8,624 nt of DNA from Clostridia bacterium. Lineage in GTDB: Bacteria > Bacillota > Clostridia > RGIG6154. The notes below the pieces were generated by a model that made no database searches, was not told where the DNA came from, and worked only from the letters and a program-made list of their open reading frames with translations. Shown in pieces: positions 1-6,694 of the stretch (positions are counted from its first letter, which is position 1; every line of letters begins with the position of its first letter). The stretch lies in contig JAFWXG010000028.1 in NCBI GenBank assembly GCA_017523005.1, forward strand, positions 1 through 8,624, in the 5' to 3' direction. The translations under genes were made by a program, and so were the position numbers.

Positions 1-537
1 GCCTAAAAGACCTTGATTGTCAGTACCCGTAAATCCTATTATGTGTGATGCAAAGTTATTATAAGGATAATAGCGTTTGGAGTCTTCTATCAGAGAAATG
101 CCCACTATTTTGCCGTCTGCAATAAGCTCTTTGATTTCCTGTGTTTTCTCTGTTTCAACCTTACGCTTTACATATTCATAGCTTGAATTTTTAGTTACAA
201 TTTTATGCACATCTTCAAAGTCCATGTCTAAAATTCTTGAAAGATGTATAGCCACATTGTTTTCCATGTGCTCCTGCTTTATAACCTTTGGGTTTACAAC
301 CACCGTTTCAACTGATGCAGAAACTGCCAAAGCCTTTAAATTTCTATCGTAAATAGTGCCTCTTTTTGCGCTTACAACCTTGTCGCTGGTTTGTTGCTGA
401 ATAGCTTTAGCTTTAAGTTCTCCGCCTGTGATAAGCTGCAACCAAACAAGCTTACCCACTGCTGAAACCAAAACTAACGCAAATATAACCGCTATAAAAA
501 GCATTCTTTTTTTAAACGATTTTCCGACCTTGGCCAT
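1..537 (-). CDS. Class B penicillin-binding protein (FtsI/SpoVD type), N-terminal part only
   Basis: This gene enters from the window's left edge; 179 N-terminal residues are present and the reading frame is still open at base 1. ATG is at 537-535, preceded by a strong AAGGAGAG ribosome site. The product has a short basic N-terminus (KSFKKR), one membrane span at about residues 12-32, and then the start of the PBP dimerisation domain. The diagnostic RGTIYDRN is at residues 59-66, and the conserved stretch from RYYPY (155-159) through ASHIIGFTG (163-171) to NQGL (174-177) precedes the transpeptidase domain, which lies outside the window. The family cross-links septal or cortex peptidoglycan at the outer face of the membrane. 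Position after an ftsL-like gene fits the division transpeptidase FtsI/PBP2B. In spore formers the paralogue SpoVD occupies the same kind of site, and the missing C-terminus prevents a choice. A 120-bp gap with a hairpin separates it from the upstream gene. Confidence 0.95.
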   Translation of the reverse strand, partial: MAKVGKSFKKRMLFIAVIFALVLVSAVGKLVWLQLITGGELKAKAIQQQTSDKVVSAKRGTIYDRNLKALAVSASVETVVVNPKVIKQEHMENNVAIHLSRILDMDFEDVHKIVTKNSSYEYVKRKVETEKTQEIKELIADGKIVGISLIEDSKRYYPYNNFASHIIGFTGTDNQGLLG

Positions 538-585
538 TGTTCTCTCCTTTTTTATTTGGTGTGTCATAAACCCTTAGAAATAGGG

Positions 586-623
586 AAAAAAAGGTACATA
601 ATTATTTCTAATATGTACCTTTT
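586..623 (-). terminator. Hairpin with T-run between ftsL-like gene and PBP gene (terminator or attenuator)
   Basis: Read on the minus strand, AAAAGGTACATA (623 to 612) and TATGTACCTTTT (600 to 589) form a perfect 12-bp stem with an 11-nt loop. The run of T continues to 586, giving seven T in all. This is the layout of an intrinsic terminator, although the stem is AT-rich and part of the T-run is inside it. It lies 34 bases past the ftsL-like stop codon and upstream of the PBP start, so it would partly or conditionally separate the PBP gene from the mraZ promoter. I see no convincing -35/-10 pair for the PBP gene after the hairpin, which favours partial read-through over complete termination. 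Confidence 0.5.
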
Positions 624-657
624 GTCTTTTTATTGTCTGTTCTATATATAGTTTAAA

Positions 658-1128
658 TCAATACAAGTATTCCAAAATATCTCCGAAGAAATTTCCTACA
701 GTTTGAAATACTCCCGCCTGATTTTCCGCTTTAACGGCTTTATCAGGGAATGTGAGTGTTACATTTGTCATCTGGTATGACTGAGGAAAGTCCATTCCGA
801 GCATTTCTCTTGCAGTATTTTCAACATAATTTAAGTCTGTTGTTCTGTCAAGTGTAATTCTTGCAAGGTCGGTTTCGGCTGTAACTGCGCTTAACTCCCT
901 TGAAAGCTTGGTATTGTTAGCGTTCATTTCGTTTATAAGTGTGTAACGGAATACAACCACAAAAATTGTTGCAATCAGGGCAACACTCAAAATGCGGTTC
1001 AAAGAATATTTTGTTTTGACTCTTGGCTTTATCTTTGGGATTTCTCGTTCTTGTACCTTAGGACTTTTATAAGGTAACGCCCTTTCAGCTGTGTAAGCTG
1101 AATAATCATAAGCATATTCTCTTGCCAT
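658..1128 (-). CDS. ftsL: FtsL-like septum-site division protein
   Basis: This is a small bitopic division protein of 156 residues. It has a basic, Pro/Lys-rich cytoplasmic N-terminus of about 44 residues, one membrane span at about 45-65 (RILSVALIATIFVVVF), an outer coiled coil at about 66-102, and the ENTAREMLGM motif at 103-112. That motif resembles the (I/V)E..ARE.LGM seen in the FtsL and DivIC/FtsB families. FtsL forms a trimer with DivIC (FtsB) and DivIB (FtsQ) that activates the septal PBP and FtsW. Sequence identity in this family is low, so the name rests on topology, motif and position between rsmH and a class B PBP gene. The frame can extend to a TTG at 1140, but GGAGAG at 1138-1133 is well placed (6-nt spacer) for the ATG at 1128, so that start is used. 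The rsmH stop lies 18 bases upstream. Confidence 0.85.
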   Translation of the reverse strand: MAREYAYDYSAYTAERALPYKSPKVQEREIPKIKPRVKTKYSLNRILSVALIATIFVVVFRYTLINEMNANNTKLSRELSAVTAETDLARITLDRTTDLNYVENTAREMLGMDFPQSYQMTNVTLTFPDKAVKAENQAGVFQTVGNFFGDILEYLY

Positions 1129-1146
1129 AACGCTCTCCAATCTTTT

Positions 1147-2079
1147 TTAAATTTTTTCTATCGCACGAAGTTTTGCACATGACGACCTTGAATTGCATTC
1201 AAGCTCTTCATCTCCTGCAGTAACAGGTTTTCTGAATACCAATTTACCTTTAGGTTTATTCCCGCAAACACAAATCGGGAAATCCGGCGGACAGGTACAG
1301 CCTTTGCAATACTCATTAAATGCAGTTTTCACTATTCTGTCCTCTAATGAGTGAAATGTGATTATTGCAAGTCTTCCGCCTGGGTTAAGCAGGTCGAAAA
1401 AATCTTTGACCGCTTGCTTTAAGCTGTTTAATTCATCATTAACTTCTATTCTGATTGCCTGAAATGTTCTTTTTGCGGGGTGTCCGCCCTCTCGTCTTGC
1501 ACGGGCAGGAATTCCTGCTTTGATAAGCTCAACCAATTCAAATGTTGTTTCAACAGGCTTTGTTTCTCTTGCAGAAACTATCCTTGATGCAATAGCAGAT
1601 GCAAATTTTTCTTCGCCATAGTCACGGAAAATTGCAGTCAGTTCTTCTTTCTTATATGTATTAACAACATCGTATGCCGAAATTCCTGAGGTCTTGTCCA
1701 TTCTCATATCAAGCCTTGCATTATGGTTATAGGAAAAACCTCTTTCTCCGTTATCAAGCTGATAAGAAGAAACTCCCAAATCAAGTAACGCTCCGTCAAT
1801 ACCGCTGATATTTTTTTCTTTTAAGATGCGGGAAACTTCACAAAAATTTCCTTTGCACAAAATTGCTCTGTCCCCAAACACCTCTAACCGTTTGCCTGCA
1901 GCTTGCAACGCATCATTGTCGCGGTCTATACCTATAAGTTTAGTGTTTTTAGTTCGGTTTAATATCTGATATGAATGTCCTGCACCGCCTAAAGTTCCGT
2001 CAACATAGACGCCTCCGTCTTTAAGATTGAGCGCTTGCATACATTCCTCAAGCATTACTGATATATGTTTAAATTCCAT
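1147..2079 (-). CDS. rsmH: 16S rRNA (cytosine(1402)-N(4))-methyltransferase RsmH (MraW)
   Basis: The 310-residue product has the usual family length and is a SAM-dependent enzyme that N4-methylates C1402 in the decoding centre of 16S rRNA. Visible family signatures are HISVMLEE at 5-12, the SAM-binding DGTLGGAGHS at 27-36, LLDLGVSSYQLD followed by RGFSYN in the middle, IRIEVNDEL, and FHSLEDRIVK. A cysteine-rich insert (CKGCTCPPDFPICVC) of the kind common in Firmicutes RsmH lies near the C-terminus, followed by the terminal NSRSSCAKLRA block. The ATG at 2079 is only 3 bases after the mraZ stop codon. Its ribosome site is weak (GGTAAG within the end of mraZ), so translation probably depends on coupling to mraZ. 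It is expected to be co-transcribed with mraZ under MraZ autoregulation. Confidence 0.98.
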   Translation of the reverse strand: MEFKHISVMLEECMQALNLKDGGVYVDGTLGGAGHSYQILNRTKNTKLIGIDRDNDALQAAGKRLEVFGDRAILCKGNFCEVSRILKEKNISGIDGALLDLGVSSYQLDNGERGFSYNHNARLDMRMDKTSGISAYDVVNTYKKEELTAIFRDYGEEKFASAIASRIVSARETKPVETTFELVELIKAGIPARARREGGHPAKRTFQAIRIEVNDELNSLKQAVKDFFDLLNPGGRLAIITFHSLEDRIVKTAFNEYCKGCTCPPDFPICVCGNKPKGKLVFRKPVTAGDEELECNSRSSCAKLRAIEKI

Positions 2080-2082
2080 ATC

Positions 2083-2517
2083 TTACCGACCATACTCTGA
2101 TAAAGAACCAATAAGTTCTTCCAGATTGAGTGTTTGTTCCTCGGGCTGATAGGTAGACCATCTTTCCTTTGCCCATATTTCTATATATGAAGATTGTCCG
2201 ATAATGACAACGCTTTTATCAAGTTCTGCGTGCTTTAAAAGGTTTGGGGGGATAATTACTCTTCCCTGCTTGTCCACTTCACAGTCACAAGAGTTTGCAA
2301 AAATCAAACGCTGAATTCTTCTTGCGTTCTGATTACTTTCAGGGAGTCCCTCAAAGCGTTCTTTGTATTTAAGCCATTCAGCATCGCCGTAAGCGCGGAT
2401 ACAACCGTCAAAACCTAAAGTAAGGCAGAATTTATCGCCAATCGCTTCGCGGAACTTTGCAGGCATAATAACCCTGTTTTTCGCGTCCATATTATGTTCG
2501 TATGTACCGATTAACAA
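2083..2517 (-). CDS. mraZ: Transcriptional regulator MraZ
   Basis: MraZ is a DNA-binding protein of the SpoVT/AbrB double-domain type that binds repeats in its own promoter and controls the division cluster it heads. Both half-domains are visible: DAKNRVIMPAKFR at about 11-23 and CEVDKQGRVIIPPNLL at about 79-94. The usual DAKGR has Asn for Gly in the first copy. I place the start at TTG 2517 (144 residues, beginning fMet-L-I-G-T-Y), because this aligns with the MFMGEY start of Bacillus-type MraZ and because AAAGGGG at 2532-2526 sits 8 bases upstream. An in-frame GTG at 2526 would add three residues but overlaps that ribosome site. The gene ends 3 bases before rsmH. Its promoter and operator lie directly upstream, at 2541-2639. 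Confidence 0.96.
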   Translation of the reverse strand: MLIGTYEHNMDAKNRVIMPAKFREAIGDKFCLTLGFDGCIRAYGDAEWLKYKERFEGLPESNQNARRIQRLIFANSCDCEVDKQGRVIIPPNLLKHAELDKSVVIIGQSSYIEIWAKERWSTYQPEEQTLNLEELIGSLSEYGR

Positions 2518-2540
2518 TGTATCCACCCCTTTCTTTGAAA

Positions 2541-2570
2541 GTTATCCCCGTTATCCACGAGTTATCCACC
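2541..2570 (+). promoter_or_regulatory. Cluster of three DnaA-box-like nonamers in the mraZ leader
   Basis: Three same-orientation nonamers resemble the DnaA box TTATCCACA: TTATCCCCG at 2542-2550, TTATCCACG at 2551-2559 and TTATCCACC at 2562-2570. The second and third match at eight of nine positions, differing only at the last base, and the first matches at seven. A fourth, weaker variant, TTTTCCACC, is at 2592-2600. Starts are 9, 11 and 30 bases apart, roughly whole helical turns. They lie between the mraZ promoter and the mraZ start, and two overlap the MraZ-type repeats. DnaA binding is an inference from sequence likeness; the shared GTGG core could equally reflect extended MraZ sites. 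Confidence 0.45.
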
Positions 2571-2605
2571 ACTTCGTGTCACTTTGTGTCCTTTTCCACC
2601 ACTTT
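2566..2605 (-). promoter_or_regulatory. Four tandem MraZ-box-type repeats (mraZ operator)
   Basis: On the minus strand four contiguous 10-bp units follow one another: AAAGTGGTGG (2605-2596), AAAAGGACAC (2595-2586), AAAGTGACAC (2585-2576) and GAAGTGGTGG (2575-2566). Units 1 and 4 match at 9 of 10 bases and units 2 and 3 at 8 of 10. MraZ proteins are known to bind short direct repeats with one helical-turn periodicity in their own promoters: TGGGN with 5-bp spacing in E. coli, and AAAGTG-type boxes in Mollicutes. The array starts at the predicted transcription start, so bound MraZ would sit on the initial transcribed region and act as a repressor. Confidence 0.8.
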
Positions 2606-2606
2606 T

Positions 2607-2720
2607 CTATATTGTAAAACATTTTTCAGAAATAATCAAGTGTTTTTTGAAAAAAAGTTATTATTTTTTAAGAAAAATTTTTCCAAATAATATATTTTTA
2701 ATAAAATATCCAAAAAAATA
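2607..2720. other. Very AT-rich, A/T-tract spacer between divergent promoters
   Basis: This stretch is almost entirely A and T and holds no credible gene. It contains runs of five to seven identical bases centred near 2645, 2653, 2666, 2675, 2680, 2697 and 2714, with another at 2734-2739. Several are separated by about one or two helical turns, as in intrinsically bent DNA. GAAAAATTTTTC at 2672-2683 is a perfect 12-bp palindrome. It probably serves both flanking promoters as an AT-rich upstream element and could ease strand opening. Confidence 0.5.
2611..2639 (-). promoter_or_regulatory. Sigma-A-type promoter for mraZ-rsmH-ftsL
   Basis: On the minus strand, TTGATT (2639-2634) and TACAAT (2616-2611) are separated by exactly 17 bp, each one or two bases from the housekeeping consensus. 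The predicted start is near 2604, immediately at the first MraZ-type repeat. A/T tracts upstream could act as an UP element. This is a sequence match only. Confidence 0.7.
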
Positions 2721-2749
2721 ATGACAAAACAACTTTTTTGTGGTAGAAT
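2721..2749 (+). promoter_or_regulatory. Extended -10 promoter for the glgA operon
   Basis: ATGACA at 2721-2726 and TAGAAT at 2744-2749 are separated by exactly 17 bp. TGG at 2741-2743 supplies the TGN extension directly before the -10 box. Transcription would start near 2756, about 27 bases before the glgA ATG. I found no CcpA-type cre site and no riboswitch in the short leader. Confidence 0.7.
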
Positions 2750-2782
2750 AGAATAGTATTTGATGCAGAAAGGATGGTAAAA

Positions 2783-4210
2783 ATGAAAAACATTCTGTTT
2801 GTGACTGCAGAAGTTTACCCGTTCATTAAAACAGGCGGACTGGCAGATGTATCTTATGCGCTCCCAAAAGAGCTTACAAACGAGGGACAAAATGTAAAAA
2901 TTATGTGCCCCATGTATAAAGAAATTTTCTTGCAGTATCAAAAGGATTCTGCCCTTATTGCTGAATTTAAGGTTCGTGTAGGATGGAGAGAACAGCCTTG
3001 TGCATTATATTCTTATTCTTATCAGGGTATGGATTTTTATTTCCTTTACAACGAGTATTATTTTAACCGCGACAGAGCATACGGCTATTATGATGACGGA
3101 GAAAGGTTTGCATTTTTCAGTCGTGCAGTATTAGAGGCGGTTTTAAATATTGATAAGTTCAAAGTTGACATTTACCATTTGAACGACTGGCATACAGGCA
3201 TGATACCCCTTTTGATGAAAGAATTTTACAAAGGAACAAAAGCAGATGCCAAAACGCTTTTTACTATTCATAATTTAAAATTTCAGGGAGTTTTCCCAAG
3301 GCAGACCCTAACTGAATTATTCGGTTTAGACGACAGCTTCTATGATGACGAAAAGATAAAATTTTATGACAGTATTTCGTTTATGAAAGCAGGAATTGTG
3401 TATTCCGACAAAATAACCGCCGTAAGCCCAACTTACGCAAAAGAAATTTTAGATGACTTTTACGGCGAGGGTTTAAGCAAGGTGCTTGAAAAACGCAAAA
3501 AGAAGCTTTCAGGCATTTTAAATGGTTTAAATTATGAAATAAATAACCCCGAAACAGATAAAAACATATCATTCAATTACAGCTCAAAAAGCATAGAAGA
3601 CAGGGTCAAAAATAAAGTAGCGTTGCAAAAAGAGCTTAATTTAGCAGTTGATAAAGATGCTCCCGTTATCGGTATTGTAAGCAGACTGACTCAGCAAAAA
3701 GGCTTGGACCTTGTTATGCCCGAGATAGAAAACATCATGAGTGAGGGCTGTCAGCTTGTGGTTTTGGGGACAGGAGACAGTAAATACGAAGAAGTTTTAG
3801 GTTATTATGCAAAAAGATATCCTGAGCGTATTTCGGCTAATTTCTTTTTCTCGGAAGAGCTTGCAAGTAAAATATATGCAGGGTGCGACTTGTTTTTAAT
3901 GCCTTCATTGTTTGAGCCTTGCGGATTAGGACAGATGATTGCGTTAAGGTATGGTGCTGTTCCTCTTGTTCGCGAAACAGGCGGCTTAAAAGACACCATT
4001 TCTCCTTACAACGAATATAAAAATAGCGGAAACGGATTTTCATTTTCAGACTTTAATTCCCACAGCATGATGAATGTTTTGCGTTATGCATTAAAAGTTT
4101 ATAAAGAAAATAAGCCTGCATGGCTCGGTTTAATGAAACGAGGCATTAGGGCTAACTATAATTGGAGCAAATCGGCTAAAAAATATATAAAGCTTTACGA
4201 GAAGCTCTGA
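2783..4210 (+). CDS. glgA: Glycogen synthase (ADP-glucose type, GT5)
   Basis: This cytoplasmic glucosyltransferase extends alpha-1,4-glucan chains from ADP-glucose. The 475-residue product has the standard bacterial length and all the family marks: KTGGLADV at 16-23 (the K-x-G-G-L nucleotide-sugar loop), HLNDWHTG at 132-139, TIHNLKFQG, the AVSPTYAKEI block, SRLTQQKG with R301 and K306, and FEPCGLGQM with E378. The last three residues correspond to the catalytic R, K and E of the E. coli enzyme, so it should be active. The start is ATG 2783, because AAAGGA at 2769-2774 is 8 bases upstream and the protein then begins MKNILFVT as usual. An in-frame ATG at 2774 overlaps that site. It is the first gene of the glg operon, and the glgP start is 27 bases past its stop. 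The gene for its ADP-glucose supplier (glgC) is not in the window. Confidence 0.98.
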   Translation: MKNILFVTAEVYPFIKTGGLADVSYALPKELTNEGQNVKIMCPMYKEIFLQYQKDSALIAEFKVRVGWREQPCALYSYSYQGMDFYFLYNEYYFNRDRAYGYYDDGERFAFFSRAVLEAVLNIDKFKVDIYHLNDWHTGMIPLLMKEFYKGTKADAKTLFTIHNLKFQGVFPRQTLTELFGLDDSFYDDEKIKFYDSISFMKAGIVYSDKITAVSPTYAKEILDDFYGEGLSKVLEKRKKKLSGILNGLNYEINNPETDKNISFNYSSKSIEDRVKNKVALQKELNLAVDKDAPVIGIVSRLTQQKGLDLVMPEIENIMSEGCQLVVLGTGDSKYEEVLGYYAKRYPERISANFFFSEELASKIYAGCDLFLMPSLFEPCGLGQMIALRYGAVPLVRETGGLKDTISPYNEYKNSGNGFSFSDFNSHSMMNVLRYALKVYKENKPAWLGLMKRGIRANYNWSKSAKKYIKLYEKL

Positions 4211-4237
4211 CAAAAAATTGAAAGCAGGTGGCTTAAT

Positions 4238-6673
4238 ATGTTACACAAAACAAAAGAACAAATTAAACAGGATTTTACCAAGAAGCTTGTTACAAGATAT
4301 GCAAAGGATGTATCGGAAGCAAGTCCGCTTCACATCTACGAAGCATTCGGAAGACTAATACGCGACTATGTCTCAGAGTATTGGTATGAAACCAAAAAGC
4401 AGTATAATGATAAAGGTTTAAAACAGGTTCATTATTTCTCTATGGAGTTTCTGCTCGGCAAATTGCTTGACAGCAATTTAATCAATTTAGGCATTAAAGA
4501 CGAGTGCAGAGAAGCTTTGGCAGAGCTTGGTATTTCTTTGGAAGAAATGGAAGATATGGAAATAGAACCTGGTCTTGGAAACGGCGGACTTGGAAGACTT
4601 GCCGCTTGCTTTTTAGACTCAATGAGTTCAACAGGTGTTCCTGCATACGGTCAGGGAATTCGTTATCAGTATGGCTTGTTCAAACAGAAAATTGTTAACG
4701 GATATCAGGTTGAAGAGTCTGACAACTGGTTAAAGCAGGAAAATATCTGGGAAATGAGAAGAGAAGACGAGGCTGTTACCGTAAAATACGGCGGTCGTGT
4801 TGAAGTTGATATTGACGAAAACGGTCAAATTCAGGTGGACCACACAGACTACGACGAAGTTTTAGCCGTTCCTTATGATGTCCCTGTTGTTGGTTTTGAC
4901 TGTAAAAATGTTAACACTCTTCGCTTGTGGAGTGCAAAAACAAAGGGCGAAGACATCAATTTTGAAGAATTTAATCAGGGCGAATATATAAAATCTGCTC
5001 AAAACAAAAATGATGCAGAGCTTATTTCAGGTATGCTCTACCCCAACGACGCAACCTCTGTGGGCAAGCGTTTGCGCTTAAAACAGGAGTATTTCTTTGT
5101 GTCTGCAGGACTTCAGAGTATGCTTAACAAGCACAAAAAATTAGGCAGAGATATTTTAGACTTCCACAAATATCATGCAGTTCACATAAACGACACACAT
5201 CCGTCTTTGGCTGTTGCAGAGCTTATGCGAATTTTAGTTGACGAAGAAAATATTGCGTGGAGCGTTGCATGGGATATAACCACAAAAACAATGGCATACA
5301 CCAACCATACAATCATGGCAGAAGCTCTTGAAAAAATAGACAATTCTTTGATGAAAGAACTTCTTCCGCGTGTGTATATGATTATTGAAGAAATCAACAG
5401 AAGATTTGACACAGAACTTCGTGAGCGCTATCCTGATGACAACGAAAAACGCAAAAAGATGTCTATTATGTGGGACAACAAAATCCGTATGGCAAACCTT
5501 GCTATTGTAGGAAGCCACTCTGTAAACGGTGTTGCCGCACTTCATACCGAAATCTTGAAAAATCAGGAATTAAAAGAATTCCACCAGCACTATCCAAATA
5601 AATTCAACAACAAAACAAACGGCATTACACACAGACGCTGGCTTATGTCTGCAAACCCAGGACTTACAAAGCTTATCTGCGAAGCAATCGGAGACAAATG
5701 GATGAAAGAGCCTAATTTGTTAGAAGAACTTCTTCCATTTGCGGATGATAAAAATTTCAGAGAGCAGTTTGCCGCAATTAAGCATAACAAGAAAATCGAA
5801 ATGAGCCATTTTGTTGAAAAGAACTACGGCTTTACTTTGGACACTCACAGTCTGTTTTTATCACAGGTAAAAAGACTTCACGCATACAAACGCCAGACAT
5901 TAAATATCCTTTATATTATGTATCTTTACAACGAATTGCTTGACAATCCAGGTTTAGACATCCCGCCTTGTACATTTATTTTCGGTGCAAAAGCATTTTC
6001 ATCTTACAGCTTAGCGAAAAAAGTTATCAAGCTTATTCACTCTGTAGCAGACAAAGTAAACAATGACCCGCGTATCAACGGAAAAATCAAGGTAGTATTT
6101 GTGCCAAACTACAATGTAGACGCAGCACAGAGAATTATTCCTGCATCAAATGTAAGCTTGCAGATTTCTACTGCGTCAAAAGAGGCATCGGGTACAAGTA
6201 ACATGAAGTTTATGATGAATGGTGCGGTTACACTTGCTACAATGGATGGCGCTAATGTCGAAATTTATGATGCTGTAGGAGAAGAAAATATTGTAACCTT
6301 TGGTCTTTCATCTGAGGAAGTTATAAACTTCTATAAAAACGGCGGATATTTGTCTTCAGAGCTTTATTATAATGACCCGCGTTTAAAACGAGTTTTAGAC
6401 CAGTTAAAAGGAGATTTTTATTCCTCAACAGCAGGCGAATTTGATGAAATATATAACCACTTAGTAACCTGGAATGACGAGTTCTTCATGCTAAAAGATT
6501 TTGACGGATATGTTAAGGCTAACAACGAGATTTATAAAAAATACCGTGACCGTGACAGCTGGCATAAATCTGCGGTTATAAACATTGCAAAATCAGGCAG
6601 ATTTTCAAGTGATAACACCATTTTAAGATATGCCGATGAAATCTGGGGAATTTCTCCGTATTTCGTTAAATAA
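4238..6673 (+). CDS. glgP: Glycogen/maltodextrin phosphorylase (GT35)
   Basis: This PLP-dependent enzyme removes glucose from non-reducing ends of alpha-1,4-glucans as glucose 1-phosphate, in the cytoplasm. It has 811 residues, a usual bacterial length without the regulatory extension of animal enzymes. Motifs in order: FSMEFLLGK, EPGLGNGGLGRLAACFLDS at 110-128, HINDTHPSLAVAELMR at 316-331, the IVGSHSVNGVAALH block, KTNGITHRRWL, VKRLHAYKRQ, and the PLP signature EASGTSNMKFMMN with the Schiff-base lysine at K657. In VKRLHAYKRQ, Ala replaces the Glu of the animal KR(I/L)HEYKRQ; I believe this also occurs in other clostridial phosphorylases. AGGTGG at 4226-4231 precedes the ATG by 6 bases. Pairing with glgA in one operon is common in Firmicutes and allows synthesis and mobilisation from the same transcript. 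Confidence 0.98.
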   Translation: MLHKTKEQIKQDFTKKLVTRYAKDVSEASPLHIYEAFGRLIRDYVSEYWYETKKQYNDKGLKQVHYFSMEFLLGKLLDSNLINLGIKDECREALAELGISLEEMEDMEIEPGLGNGGLGRLAACFLDSMSSTGVPAYGQGIRYQYGLFKQKIVNGYQVEESDNWLKQENIWEMRREDEAVTVKYGGRVEVDIDENGQIQVDHTDYDEVLAVPYDVPVVGFDCKNVNTLRLWSAKTKGEDINFEEFNQGEYIKSAQNKNDAELISGMLYPNDATSVGKRLRLKQEYFFVSAGLQSMLNKHKKLGRDILDFHKYHAVHINDTHPSLAVAELMRILVDEENIAWSVAWDITTKTMAYTNHTIMAEALEKIDNSLMKELLPRVYMIIEEINRRFDTELRERYPDDNEKRKKMSIMWDNKIRMANLAIVGSHSVNGVAALHTEILKNQELKEFHQHYPNKFNNKTNGITHRRWLMSANPGLTKLICEAIGDKWMKEPNLLEELLPFADDKNFREQFAAIKHNKKIEMSHFVEKNYGFTLDTHSLFLSQVKRLHAYKRQTLNILYIMYLYNELLDNPGLDIPPCTFIFGAKAFSSYSLAKKVIKLIHSVADKVNNDPRINGKIKVVFVPNYNVDAAQRIIPASNVSLQISTASKEASGTSNMKFMMNGAVTLATMDGANVEIYDAVGEENIVTFGLSSEEVINFYKNGGYLSSELYYNDPRLKRVLDQLKGDFYSSTAGEFDEIYNHLVTWNDEFFMLKDFDGYVKANNEIYKKYRDRDSWHKSAVINIAKSGRFSSDNTILRYADEIWGISPYFVK

Positions 6674-6694
6674 TATCAAGAAAGAAGGCTAATT

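Noticed and set aside
571..585. Separate small hairpin CCCT/AGGG between ftsL and the PBP gene
   Set aside because: The stem is only 4 bp with a 7-nt loop and overlaps the stronger loop-complementary element, so it is not called as an independent structure.
2502..2690. Plus-strand 62-codon ORF over the mraZ operator
   Set aside because: It covers the repeats and promoter of mraZ, has no ribosome site, and its translation is low-complexity Phe/Lys sequence at the end.
2636..2941. Minus-strand ORF of 101 codons opposite the start of glgA
   Set aside because: It runs through the AT-rich spacer and both promoters, has low-complexity Phe/Lys/Asn composition, has no family resemblance, and overlaps the well-supported glgA frame.
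5182..5545. Two overlapping minus-strand ORFs inside glgP
   Set aside because: They are antisense to a conserved catalytic region of the phosphorylase, lack ribosome sites and show no recognisable motifs.
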